64,000 nt of DNA from Bacteroidota bacterium (GTDB lineage: Bacteria; Bacteroidota; Ignavibacteria; Ignavibacteriales; Ignavibacteriaceae). The notes under the pieces were generated by a model, which did no database searches, was not told the DNA's origin, and saw only the letters and a program-made list of their open reading frames with translations. The position numbers and the translations under genes were made by a program. The stretch spans positions 1 to 64,000 of the forward strand of contig JAKALM010000015.1 in NCBI GenBank assembly GCA_021824145.1, in the 5' to 3' direction. The stretch's first letter is position 1. Every line of letters starts with the position of its first letter. Of the stretch, positions 7,745-16,849 are shown piece after piece.

Positions 7745-8695
7745 ATGAAAAGTAATATTTACAGCCTTCTTAGACTTTTATATGGATCAATTTTTATTTT
7801 CTCTGGAGTCTCAAAATTATATTATCGGAGCGAATTTGTATCTGCATTGTATTCTTATAATATAATACCAACTGAAATAACTACTTATTTCGCAATTTTT
7901 ATAATTGTTGTGGAAATAATTATTGGCTTAGGAATTATTGTTAGATTATTAGATAAATTTTTTTTGGTTTTTTCAATTTTTCTGTTACTGTCATTCACAA
8001 TATTTGCCATTTATTCTGTAATTTTTGATAAAAATTGGGTGTGTTATTGTTTTGGCTCTTGGTTATTTCATAAATTAAACTTCATAACAATCATCAGGAA
8101 TTGTATAATTATTTTTTTAGGTTTGTATTTAATAACATTTAGAAAAATAACTATAGCAAAGAATCCAAAATTTATTTTTGGGAAATATTCCATTATTCTG
8201 CTTACGCCGTTATTACTAATCGGAACGATACATCTGATAAAGTCTCAAAAGAATATTAAACAAGTAGAACCAGGCGCATATATCCCTATAAGTGATTTTT
8301 TCCAAACCAACTATTATAAAATGTATGACAAGAAGTATAAATATGTTTTGCTAGTAGCTTTTGATTATAGCGATTGTTCAAGTTGTTTAATGGAAACATA
8401 TTTATGGAAAGAAATATATGAAAAATATAATAAGAATATATTGATATTGGGTATAGGTTCGGCACCGAATAAATTATTGCTTGATCAATTTATCAAGGAC
8501 AAACAATTAAATTTTACGATTTCTTATGACCAAGAGAAAATTTTTACTAAACGATATGGTATTATAACACCAGCAAGAATGGTTCTTGATAGAAATAACA
8601 AATTAATTAGCATAGAACGTTCTAGCGGATTTATTAAGAGACATAAACAGATTGTGAATTATTTTGACTCACTTTCAAACGATTATATTTTCTGA
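7745..8695 (+). CDS. MauE/DoxX-type membrane protein fused to a thioredoxin-like domain
   Basis: A 316-residue protein. The N-terminal half has four or five helices of the MauE/DoxX family, including the entry motif FIFSGVSKLYY and a C-x-C-F-G pair (Cys100, Cys102). After a further helix near 147-163, the C-terminal domain carries CSSC (Cys211, Cys214) and a cis-Pro-like ITPARMVLDRNNKL segment typical of thioredoxin folds. MauE relatives support disulfide formation in periplasmic proteins (known for methylamine dehydrogenase) and move electrons across the membrane. The fusion suggests electron transfer between the Cys100/102 pair and CSSC. It directly precedes an 8-cysteine exported peptide. 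Confidence 0.7.
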   Translation: MKSNIYSLLRLLYGSIFIFSGVSKLYYRSEFVSALYSYNIIPTEITTYFAIFIIVVEIIIGLGIIVRLLDKFFLVFSIFLLLSFTIFAIYSVIFDKNWVCYCFGSWLFHKLNFITIIRNCIIIFLGLYLITFRKITIAKNPKFIFGKYSIILLTPLLLIGTIHLIKSQKNIKQVEPGAYIPISDFFQTNYYKMYDKKYKYVLLVAFDYSDCSSCLMETYLWKEIYEKYNKNILILGIGSAPNKLLLDQFIKDKQLNFTISYDQEKIFTKRYGIITPARMVLDRNNKLISIERSSGFIKRHKQIVNYFDSLSNDYIF

Positions 8696-8741
8696 AACAA
8701 AATTAATTATAGTTGCTTCTTCATAAAAAAAAGGAGTTATT

Positions 8742-8975
8742 ATGAAAAGAATATTTTATAAGTTAGCATCAGTTGGAGCCATATTGACAGCTCTTATGGT
8801 TCTAACGTTTAATTCGAAGCCGACATATAGTTGTTGGAAGCCTTGTAATCAACCGAGAGACTGCTCCTGGGACTTACCTCCAGGTCAAATTTTATGTTGG
8901 AGTTGTCCAGATACTGATATTTGTGGACATGTATCTGGATTTGTTTGCTGTTATGACAGCGGTGATGAAGATTAA
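8742..8975 (+). CDS. Small exported cysteine-rich protein C (8 mature cysteines)
   Basis: A 77-residue protein with AAGGAG 7 bases before its ATG, a strong site for this region. A basic start and hydrophobic core (residues 11-25, GAILTALMVLTFN) end near SKPTYS. The remaining 43 or so residues hold eight cysteines, including CWKPC, CWSC and a final CC. The leader differs from proteins A and B but has the same length and position relative to a propeller. Dense, even-numbered cysteines suggest a knotted, disulfide-stabilised peptide; function is unknown. Its stop codon is 44 bases before the next start. Confidence 0.7.
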   Translation: MKRIFYKLASVGAILTALMVLTFNSKPTYSCWKPCNQPRDCSWDLPPGQILCWSCPDTDICGHVSGFVCCYDSGDED

Positions 8976-9018
8976 ATTTTATTTAATTATTGAAGCAACT
9001 ATAATCTTATTTAATGTT

Positions 9019-10035
9019 ATGAGAAATATCATCAAAAAATTGCTTTTTTGTTTTATATCTGGATTATTTTTGGTTTCATGTTCTAATGATACACTAAAAC
9101 CGGATATTTTTTTAATTAATAAAGAATTAACTATTGGAGATTCAAAGAAAAACATTATAGGTATAATAAGCGATTTTAAGATAGATCAAAAAGGAAATAT
9201 CTATATTTTAGATAGCGGATTTAAAAGGATTGATAAGTTTAACAAGGATGGAGTCTTGATAAAGGTTTTTGGATTTGGCGAAGGACGGGGACCCGGAGAA
9301 TTTATAGCACCACATGCTTTAGATATTGATAGACTTGGTAATATATATGTCGTAGATAAAATCCTGAGAAACATTACTGTCTTTGATTCATTGAACAATG
9401 TTATATATACTCAAAAATTGAAATTTATGCCTGCACAAATTTTAGTAAGCGCATCTAAAATTGTTTATTCTTCTGGATTTCTGCATTCATATGATGGAGA
9501 CATAATTTACAAATATAATTTTAATAATCCATCAAATTACTTTGTAAAAAGTTTTTGCAAACGTTTAACCAGTTCTAATAGTTTAACAATTGAAATGAGT
9601 GGTAATTCCGGAAGATTATTTAAAGACAATAATAATAATGTTTATTTTAGTTTCTCATATCCATATGAAATACGAAAATATAATCCTGATGGAGTCATAG
9701 TAAAAACATATAAAGAAAGTCCTTCATTTTTCAGTGACCCATATTTTGATAGTGAGAAAAAATATGTTGTGTCAAATTCAGGTTGCTATGAAACATTTTT
9801 TTTGAATGATAGTCTTTTATTTAATTTAATATATAGGAAGTCAGGTGAACAGATAGATTATTATTGGGACATTATAAATTTTGATAATTTAAAAAACATA
9901 GGCAGAATTAATATAAAAAAGGTCGGTCTTGACAGCGTAAGATTTATAAGAAGCGACCTCAACGGAAACATATACCTTGATCGTTTATCCCCATACCCAC
10001 ATATAGATAAATATTCGCTAAAAATTAAAAAGTAA
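9019..10035 (+). CDS. Six-bladed beta-propeller lipoprotein
   Basis: A 338-residue propeller with lipobox GLFLVSC. I use ATG 9019 rather than upstream in-frame starts because it gives a clean signal peptide (MRNIIKKLLFCFISG) and avoids overlap with the cysteine-rich gene. The family loop reads GFGEGRGPGEF, with blades such as GNIYVVDKILRNITVFD. It is the third of its kind in the locus. The surface-exposed position implied by the lipid anchor would suit binding of the adjacent peptide; this is inference. Confidence 0.75.
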   Translation: MRNIIKKLLFCFISGLFLVSCSNDTLKPDIFLINKELTIGDSKKNIIGIISDFKIDQKGNIYILDSGFKRIDKFNKDGVLIKVFGFGEGRGPGEFIAPHALDIDRLGNIYVVDKILRNITVFDSLNNVIYTQKLKFMPAQILVSASKIVYSSGFLHSYDGDIIYKYNFNNPSNYFVKSFCKRLTSSNSLTIEMSGNSGRLFKDNNNNVYFSFSYPYEIRKYNPDGVIVKTYKESPSFFSDPYFDSEKKYVVSNSGCYETFFLNDSLLFNLIYRKSGEQIDYYWDIINFDNLKNIGRINIKKVGLDSVRFIRSDLNGNIYLDRLSPYPHIDKYSLKIKK

Positions 10036-10040
10036 GTTCA

Positions 10041-11024
10041 GTGATAATAAAAAGAAATAGATCTTACCAGACATTGCTTTTCGTTTTTCTATTTGGTATT
10101 ACAAATTATACTTTGCCAAAAGAAGGCGTGAATTATTATAGAAAAATCAAGTTAAAGGATGATGTGAAATGGAAAAATATTGTTCTTTTGACTCAGGCAC
10201 CTTTGATTGGTGGGATAATGAAACATTCATTTATTCTTTACGATCCTAGAACTTTTGTAGAAAAATTGTCTTTACCCTACACGGCCAGTATTTCATCTAA
10301 TGAGGGGAAATTATTGTTGTTTAGTCGTCAAAACAAAAACAATTGCAATCTGATATTATGGAGTGATAAGTTTAAAAAATTAAATGCGAAAAAATTTGTT
10401 TCCAACAAGTTAATGATTGATACGAGATACTACAATAATTGTTTCTGGGAATTAGCCATTAATCTTGATGATTACGTTTTAGGTAAAACAAATAACTCAA
10501 TAAATGGTGAGATAAATAATCTTTCTGAAAATAAAAAAATCATGATCAGCCATATTCAAAAACCACCACCATTGAGGATTTCTCTACCAACTTTTGATAT
10601 TAATAAAAACATTTATGTAGCATTCGATGACACTTATAACATTGATGTTTATTCAGAATTAGGTAATAAATTATTTTCGTTTGGGATAAAAAATTTTCAA
10701 AATATCCCAATATCAAAGGAAGAATATAATTATCTATCTGATTTTGAAAAATCTGTTGCGATACCTGAGGTAACATTACCAAAACTACTAAAAAGAATAC
10801 AAGCATTTGCAAATATGATCTTAATTATACGAGAACCGAGACCAGGATCTAATTTAATTTTTATCGATTTTTTCGATAAAGGTGGGCAAAAATTAAAAAC
10901 CAATAAATACAGAATTGATGAAATGCAAAAGTTAGTAGATGTGTATATTTTAGGAAATAATCTTTATGCATTAACAAATGATGATAACAAAAACACTTAC
11001 TATTTGTACTATTTTAAACTTTAA
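10041..11024 (+). CDS. Exported propeller-like protein of unknown function
   Basis: A 327-residue protein starting at GTG, five bases after the preceding stop, so clearly co-transcribed. It has an N-terminal hydrophobic segment (LLFVFLFGITNYTL) and beta-rich sequence. One stretch (NIYVAFDDTYNIDVYSELGNKLFSFG, residues about 191-216) has the blade pattern seen in the neighbouring propellers, but the GPGE loop is absent. It may be a divergent propeller partner. No specific family is recognised. Confidence 0.55.
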   Translation: MIIKRNRSYQTLLFVFLFGITNYTLPKEGVNYYRKIKLKDDVKWKNIVLLTQAPLIGGIMKHSFILYDPRTFVEKLSLPYTASISSNEGKLLLFSRQNKNNCNLILWSDKFKKLNAKKFVSNKLMIDTRYYNNCFWELAINLDDYVLGKTNNSINGEINNLSENKKIMISHIQKPPPLRISLPTFDINKNIYVAFDDTYNIDVYSELGNKLFSFGIKNFQNIPISKEEYNYLSDFEKSVAIPEVTLPKLLKRIQAFANMILIIREPRPGSNLIFIDFFDKGGQKLKTNKYRIDEMQKLVDVYILGNNLYALTNDDNKNTYYLYYFKL

Positions 11025-11026
11025 TT

Positions 11027-11683
11027 ATGAAATTATTAAGGAAGAAAATAGCTATATATGAGTTTTTTGTAATAATGGTTATTGTGATTATTTTTTATCA
11101 ATTCTATCCTTACCCAAAACAGAACGGAAAAGGTATACTTCTTAATGAAATTACATCTTTTAATGGTGATATTTTAAAAACAATCGTTGTTAATGAAAAG
11201 TTTATAAAAAAATTAATTAATGAAATTGGAATTCAACATAGAATATTTATCAGTATTATTTATTCTGAACTTAAGTTAAATTATAATGACTTTGACAGAT
11301 TTGATGAAATAAGGGCAAGATGGGGATTCGATCCATCGGTTGGATTTGCTCAAATGAAAATATCTACCGCATATTGGATTGAAAATAATTATAATAATGG
11401 AAAACTAATTAGAAAAAGTAAAAGTCGTGAAGAATTAATAGATAAAATTATTAATGATTCAACAAATGTAATCTATTCTGGATTTTATATTAAACTTATT
11501 CAAGACAAGCTATTTTTTAAATTTCACGAAAAGCCAAGTATAAAATTAATTGCTTCATATTATGGAAGAGGAATAGATTATTACCGCGAAGATTATATTG
11601 ATAGCTCATATTATAATCAGATAGGGATAACCGCACAGGAGTTTTATGACTCAGATAAACTTTTAGATTCCTTTCCGAGATAA
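11027..11683 (+). CDS. Lysozyme-like/SLT-type transglycosylase-like protein
   Basis: A 218-residue protein, two bases after the previous stop. An N-terminal anchor helix (residues 11-27) is followed by a goose-lysozyme/SLT-like domain. The catalytic-type glutamate is in IIYSELKLNY (Glu81), then SVGFAQMKISTAYWI matches the (G)-(L/F)-x-Q-(I/M) motif, and SYYGRG near residue 185 matches the (A/S)-Y-N/Y-x-G element. Probable peptidoglycan-cleaving enzyme. It parallels the M23 gene that ends the first half of the locus. The intact RND gene begins 69 bases later. Confidence 0.6.
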   Translation: MKLLRKKIAIYEFFVIMVIVIIFYQFYPYPKQNGKGILLNEITSFNGDILKTIVVNEKFIKKLINEIGIQHRIFISIIYSELKLNYNDFDRFDEIRARWGFDPSVGFAQMKISTAYWIENNYNNGKLIRKSKSREELIDKIINDSTNVIYSGFYIKLIQDKLFFKFHEKPSIKLIASYYGRGIDYYREDYIDSSYYNQIGITAQEFYDSDKLLDSFPR

Positions 11684-11727
11684 ATTATATAAATTTATGT
11701 TAATTTTATTTGAGGAAAATAATCCTT

Positions 11728-11968
11728 TAAGAAAACGGGTTGGAGAGATAATTGCCGCTTCCATCAACATCGATAAAGCGTCCGGTAACAGTAACAATGT
11801 TCTACCTGGGCATTGCGTTAATAAGCATCTATGCCTTTAGTAGGATAGGGGTAGATTTATTACCTAATGTAAATGTTCCCCATTTATTAGTACAGACCTC
11901 ATACCCGGATGCAACACCTGAAGAAGTAGAGAAGCTAATAACAGAGCCGCTTGAATCTGCAGTTGGAA
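11728..11968 (+). repeat. Copy 2 of 241-bp direct repeat (inside the intact RND gene)
   Basis: Partner of 7087-7327; it includes the leader, the TTG start and the first 72 codons of the permease. Homologous recombination between the two copies would delete the intervening 4.6 kb and leave one complete RND gene. Confidence 0.9.
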
Positions 11969-14900
11969 CTGTTAATGGAGTAAAGAATATTTCGTCTGTA
12001 TCAAAGCAGGGCATATCGGTTATCTCCGTTGATTTTACATGGGGAACGAATATGGACTATACAATGCTCGCAATGCGGGAGAAACTTGATAACGTCCGTT
12101 TCATATTGCCAAGAGAAGCAGAACGGCCAACCATAATAAGGATAAATCCTTCATCAACGCCTATATTAAATTTGGTTTTAACATACAGGGGAACAAATCA
12201 AAACAAAATTAATTTTGTTAATTACACATCAAGTGAAAATGACATAAAAAAACTAATCGATCTAAAGGAAGCGGCAAGAGTTATTTTTAAGAGACGATTA
12301 GAACAAATAGAAGGAGTCGCGCAGGCAGCGCTTACCGGCGGGCTCGAAAGGGAGGTAGATGTTGAAATTGAGCCGGGAAAACTTACCGAGTATAATTTGA
12401 CTTACGCGGAGATAGCAAACGCACTTAAAACTTCTAATATTAACTTACCTGCCGGCTCAATATTAAACGGTCTGTTTAGATATTCGCTGCGTGCAACAGG
12501 TGAATTTAAAAATATAGATGATATAAAAAATACAATAATAAAGCGTAATGAAAACAGCGGAGTTATTTATTTAAAAGATATTGCAAACGTTAAAGAAAGC
12601 TTTAAGGACAGGGAAGGAATAACAAGATTTAACGGTAATGAAACCGTCGGTTTACTTATTTATAAAGAGCCAGAATCGAATACGGTGGATATATCGAATA
12701 GAATTAATAAAACCGTTTCGGAATTAAATAAAGAATATCCGGATTACCACTTAGCCGTAGTTTCGGATTACTCGCAGTTTATAGTAAACGCTATTCAAAA
12801 TGTTGAGCAGGAAATTATATACGGCGGCATACTTGCTTTCTTTGTGCTTTTCTTTTTCCTGAATAACTTAAGAAGCGTATTTATTATAGGGGCAACAATA
12901 CCGGCTTCATTAGCGCTTACTGTTTTAATGATGTATTTGTTTAACATCAATTTTAATATTGTATCTCTTGGGGGTATGGCATTGGGCGTAGGCATGCTTT
13001 TAGACAATGCAATAATAGTAATTGAAAATGTTATCCGGCTGAGGGAAGAAGGTTATTCATTGCGGGATGCGGCAATTAAAGGATCTGCCGAAGTAGAAAT
13101 GCCGGTTGTGGCAGCTACACTAACTACTATAGCGGTGTTTCTTCCGCTTGTTTTTATAAAAGGAATTGCCGGGGAATTATTTAAAGACCAGTCGTACGCT
13201 ATTGTATTTTCTCTCAGCGCTTCCATAGTTACCGCAATAACGTTAATACCGATGCTTGCATCGAGAGAGAAGTTTAAGTTTATAAATTCGGGAAAATATT
13301 TGAGGGATGATTACCTGGTTATAAAAAGTTCCAATTCAAATAATTTTTTTGGTAAGATAATATTTTGGCTTAAGCTTCCATTCCTATTTGCTGTAAAATC
13401 ATTCTTATACGCAAGTTCATATTTATTTGATAAAATTTCCAAATTGTTTAAGAGGTTCTTTGATAGATTTTTTGTAAGAGTAAATAAATTTTTAGATACA
13501 ACAATAATTTATTATGAGCGTTTATTGCAATGGGCATTAGACAACCGCGTAAAAGTTTTATTTATAACCTTGTTTCTCATTGCAATAACAATTATAGCCG
13601 CGGTAGATATGAAGAAGGAATTTATTCCGGAAGGAGCGGGGGACGAATTTATTGTGCAATTGGAATTTCCCAAAGGTACATCGCTTGAAGGCAATGCTGA
13701 AACAACTTCCAGGATAGAGAATGAGATATTGAAAATTAAAGGTGTACAAAGCGAGCTTGCAAATATCGGCCGCGTAAATGAGTTCGATTATTTGAATAGA
13801 GACCAAATATCTATTGACAAAACAAACATAACTGTTAAGCTTGTATCGAGCGATTATTATTATACCGTACAAAACGAACTTCGGAACATTCTTAGAGGTA
13901 TGAAGACTGCAAAGTTTTCATTCCAGAAAGTAAAGACAGCATACACACAAGTGTTAAACAGCGCGGACAATGATATAATAATAAAGGTTAAGAATAAAAA
14001 TATAGACGCTGCCGTAAGCAAAGCCGAATTGATTATCAAAAATATAAAAGCAAGCGGCCTTACTGATATTTCGGATTTGAGAATTGGGCTGGAATCCGGT
14101 GAGCCTGAATATCAAATTACAATTGACAGAGAAAAATGCCTTGCATACGGAATTAATATTAACGACGCTTCAAATCAATTAGTTAATATGGTAAAAGGGA
14201 TGAATGCAACCTATTTTACAGACTTTGATAAAAAGATAGCTGTTAATATTGTAAGTCCACCAGGTGATGTGAACGAATTGAAGGAGATTTTATCTTATGA
14301 GGTAATAAACGGGAATGAAAAAATCCCCTTGCAAAATTTGGTTAGTTATAAATTGACAAACAGTTATGGAGAAATATGGCGGGAGAATCAGGCAAGGACG
14401 GTATATATATATGCAAATTCAAATGAAGGCGTGGATAAGGCGGCAGCACAATTAAATGAAGTTATTAATAAGACTTCAAGAGATCCGGGTGAGATGATTG
14501 TGGTTGAGGGAACCAATAAAGAAATAAATGAATCTTTCAGTGAATTATATGCTGCATTAATTATATCGGTATTATTAATGTTTATTGTGCTCGCTTCTGA
14601 ATTTGAATCTTTGCTATTTCCATTCATAATAATTTTTTCCGTGCCTCTTGGTTTGATAGGAGGAATTTTGATATTGTATATTTTCGGTCAGAGTATAAAT
14701 ATAATTTCAATTATGGGCTTAATAATTTTAGTAGGAATTGCGGATAATGACGCAGTAGTTAAGGTGGAATATATAATAAGGAAACGCCAGGAAGGCCTGC
14801 CAATAAGAGAAGCAATAATAGAAGCCGGACAGCAAAGATTTCGTCCAATTGTTATGAACTCATTTACAGTTATATTCGGATTGATTCCAATGATGATAGG

Positions 14901-15048
14901 AATTGGTGCAGGTACACAATTGCGGGTATCGCTTTCATTGGCAATTGCAGGCGGGTTGGTATCATCGACATTTTTAACATTGATAATAATTCCGGTGCTG
15001 TATACTTACTTAGAAAAATATTCGAGGAAGAAATTTGAAACAAAATAA
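11752..15048 (+). CDS. RND (HAE1/AcrB-like) efflux permease 1
   Basis: A full-length 1098-residue inner-membrane RND transporter with TTG start and GGAGAG upstream. It shows two repeats of six helices and two large periplasmic loops. The helix-4 proton-relay region reads GMLLDNAIIVIENV (one Asp, then Asn) and the helix-10 counterpart GIADNDAVVKVEYI. The linker between helices 6 and 7 is long and Phe/Lys-rich (about residues 505-595). It works with a periplasmic adaptor (15545) and an outer-membrane channel not found here. Substrate is not predictable. Its first 72 codons also exist as a stub at 7111. Confidence 0.9.
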   Translation: MPLPSTSIKRPVTVTMFYLGIALISIYAFSRIGVDLLPNVNVPHLLVQTSYPDATPEEVEKLITEPLESAVGTVNGVKNISSVSKQGISVISVDFTWGTNMDYTMLAMREKLDNVRFILPREAERPTIIRINPSSTPILNLVLTYRGTNQNKINFVNYTSSENDIKKLIDLKEAARVIFKRRLEQIEGVAQAALTGGLEREVDVEIEPGKLTEYNLTYAEIANALKTSNINLPAGSILNGLFRYSLRATGEFKNIDDIKNTIIKRNENSGVIYLKDIANVKESFKDREGITRFNGNETVGLLIYKEPESNTVDISNRINKTVSELNKEYPDYHLAVVSDYSQFIVNAIQNVEQEIIYGGILAFFVLFFFLNNLRSVFIIGATIPASLALTVLMMYLFNINFNIVSLGGMALGVGMLLDNAIIVIENVIRLREEGYSLRDAAIKGSAEVEMPVVAATLTTIAVFLPLVFIKGIAGELFKDQSYAIVFSLSASIVTAITLIPMLASREKFKFINSGKYLRDDYLVIKSSNSNNFFGKIIFWLKLPFLFAVKSFLYASSYLFDKISKLFKRFFDRFFVRVNKFLDTTIIYYERLLQWALDNRVKVLFITLFLIAITIIAAVDMKKEFIPEGAGDEFIVQLEFPKGTSLEGNAETTSRIENEILKIKGVQSELANIGRVNEFDYLNRDQISIDKTNITVKLVSSDYYYTVQNELRNILRGMKTAKFSFQKVKTAYTQVLNSADNDIIIKVKNKNIDAAVSKAELIIKNIKASGLTDISDLRIGLESGEPEYQITIDREKCLAYGININDASNQLVNMVKGMNATYFTDFDKKIAVNIVSPPGDVNELKEILSYEVINGNEKIPLQNLVSYKLTNSYGEIWRENQARTVYIYANSNEGVDKAAAQLNEVINKTSRDPGEMIVVEGTNKEINESFSELYAALIISVLLMFIVLASEFESLLFPFIIIFSVPLGLIGGILILYIFGQSINIISIMGLIILVGIADNDAVVKVEYIIRKRQEGLPIREAIIEAGQQRFRPIVMNSFTVIFGLIPMMIGIGAGTQLRVSLSLAIAGGLVSSTFLTLIIIPVLYTYLEKYSRKKFETK

Positions 15049-15060
15049 ATATTTCGCAGA

Positions 15061-15509
15061 GGCTGTGCAAAAAGTACGGGATTTTGTCATTTCCGTGAAA
15101 ACATATAGACGTCAACTTAATTTTATATGACGTAACTGTAATTAATATTAATGTAATGAGTTGTCAGAATGATAATGTTAAAGTTATTTATGCTAATAAG
15201 CCCTTCTCTTTGCAAGAGAAGGGTGGAGATGAGTTCGTGGCTTTACTATAATCTTGAACTCTCTCCAACCTCTCCCTTGAGAAGGGAGAGGCTTATTATC
15301 AAACTTATCTTTGCATTTGTCATTTTATTATAACAATTATTTTCAGTCATTTTACATGTTTTTGTACATTATTTAAATTATGTACGATTTTTTATTCCAT
15401 TTTAGGTTGACGCTGATGCGTATAAACGGGAATCCAAGCCCTTAAATATTTTAGTAGATTTCCGCTTTCGCGGGAATGACATTCATTAAAAAATACTTTT
15501 TTAGACAGC
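15061..15509. repeat. MITE-like repeat region with imperfect terminal inverted repeats and internal hairpins
   Basis: The left end (GGCTGTGCAAAAAGTA, then TGTCATTTCCGTGAAAAC) and the reverse complement of the right end (GCTGTCTAAAAAAGTA, then TGTCATTCCCGCGAAAGC) share order and most bases. Inside are a CCCTTCTCTT/AAGAGAAGGG hairpin (15201-15223) and a CCTCTCCCTT/GAAGGGAGAGG hairpin (15269-15291). No gene is visible in the 496 bases between the permease and the adaptor. Confidence 0.5.
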
Positions 15510-15544
15510 GTATACCGTGATAATTAAAACAGAATGGTGTTATA

Positions 15545-16774
15545 ATGAAAATAAATAAAAAAGTTATTGTAATATTTTTTGCTGTTATGATCATTGCATT
15601 AGTAATAATTTCATTTATGCCCGGAAATAAGGCGGTTAACAAACCGGACAATGAAACAACCGCAGTAAATTATGAGAAATTGAATGATGTAATTTTTCCA
15701 GTGAAAGTATCAAAAGCTATTAGAGGAGATTTAGTAAAATATGTTACAGCAAATGGAACTATCAAGGCTTTCGATGAAGTAGATATTGTATCGAACATTT
15801 CGGGAACGGTAAATTACATTAACTTATATAACGGTAAATATGTAAGCAAGAATGATACTTTAATTCGTTTAGATGACCGCGAATACCAAATTGCGTTAGA
15901 CGAAGCAAAAAATAAAATAGTTGATGCGCAGATTAACTACGGCTTTTTGCAGAAAGAAGCACCAAATGAGGAGTTAAATAATAATGGGAATAAAAATGTA
16001 ATAGACTCTTTGAAAAAACTTATTGCACAGAATGAAAAGAGATTTCATGATAAAACAATAAAGGAAGAAGAATATATTAAACAACAAAATGACCTTGACC
16101 TAAAGCTTACATTTACAGGAGCCAAAAGAAATGAAGTAATACTTAATAAAAGCGGCTTGGCATCTGCAATCAATCAGTTAAATAGAGCGAAATTAAATTT
16201 GGAATACTCTGCTATAATTTCTCCTTTCAACGGAGCAATAGCAGATTTTAATTATTCAAAAGGGCAAAGGATTAACGCAGGCGAAAAACTCTTTAAGCTT
16301 CTGGATATTTCAAAATTCAAAGTAAATGTTGGGGTTTTGGAAAGTGAAATAATAAATTTGAGAACGGGTAACAGTGCGGAAGTAAATATTAATGCAATAC
16401 CTAATAGAATCTTTCCCGGTAAGATATTATTTATTAATCCTATAATTGACCCTTCAACGAAGACCTGCCAGGTAACGATTGAAATAATAAACAACGACAA
16501 CGAAATCAAGCCCGGCATGTTTGCAACAGTAAAGATTCAATCAAAAATTGAACATGGTAAGATATTAGTGCTTAAAGATGCTTTGCTTGTAAGAGACCAG
16601 CGGAATTTAGTCTTTATTGCAAAAGACAATTTAGCAAAATGGCATTATGTAGATATTGGCGAAAGTAATGATAAATACATAGTAATGAAAAGTGGTGTGC
16701 AGGCAGGAGATTCGGTAATTGTGCAGGGGAATTATAATCTTGCACATGATGCTAAAATAAATGTGATAGAATAA
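15545..16774 (+). CDS. RND periplasmic adaptor (membrane fusion protein)
   Basis: A 409-residue adaptor of the HlyD/AcrA family. An N-terminal membrane segment (residues 7-23) is followed by the biotinyl-lipoyl half motif (VDIVSNISGTVNYINLYNGKYV), a helical hairpin (about residues 115-215) and the second lipoyl half (SAIISPFNGAIADFNYSKGQ). A beta-barrel domain (FKVNVGVLESEI, EIKPGMFATVKI) and a membrane-proximal domain complete it. It links the two flanking RND permeases to an outer-membrane channel. No lipobox is evident. Confidence 0.9.
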   Translation: MKINKKVIVIFFAVMIIALVIISFMPGNKAVNKPDNETTAVNYEKLNDVIFPVKVSKAIRGDLVKYVTANGTIKAFDEVDIVSNISGTVNYINLYNGKYVSKNDTLIRLDDREYQIALDEAKNKIVDAQINYGFLQKEAPNEELNNNGNKNVIDSLKKLIAQNEKRFHDKTIKEEEYIKQQNDLDLKLTFTGAKRNEVILNKSGLASAINQLNRAKLNLEYSAIISPFNGAIADFNYSKGQRINAGEKLFKLLDISKFKVNVGVLESEIINLRTGNSAEVNINAIPNRIFPGKILFINPIIDPSTKTCQVTIEIINNDNEIKPGMFATVKIQSKIEHGKILVLKDALLVRDQRNLVFIAKDNLAKWHYVDIGESNDKYIVMKSGVQAGDSVIVQGNYNLAHDAKINVIE

Positions 16775-16828
16775 GTTCAAGAATAAGTTCAAGTTCAAGA
16801 ATAAGTTCAAGTGTAAGTTCAAATTCAA
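16775..16828 (+). repeat. Imperfect GTTCAAG/AATAA tandem simple repeat
   Basis: The gap between the adaptor stop and the second permease consists of repeated AAGTTCAAG and AATAAGTTCAAG units. Similar hexamer-based repeats follow the rhomboid gene. Unit number may vary between strains. Confidence 0.7.
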
Positions 16829-16849
16829 GGATGGAATTTATTAGATTTA

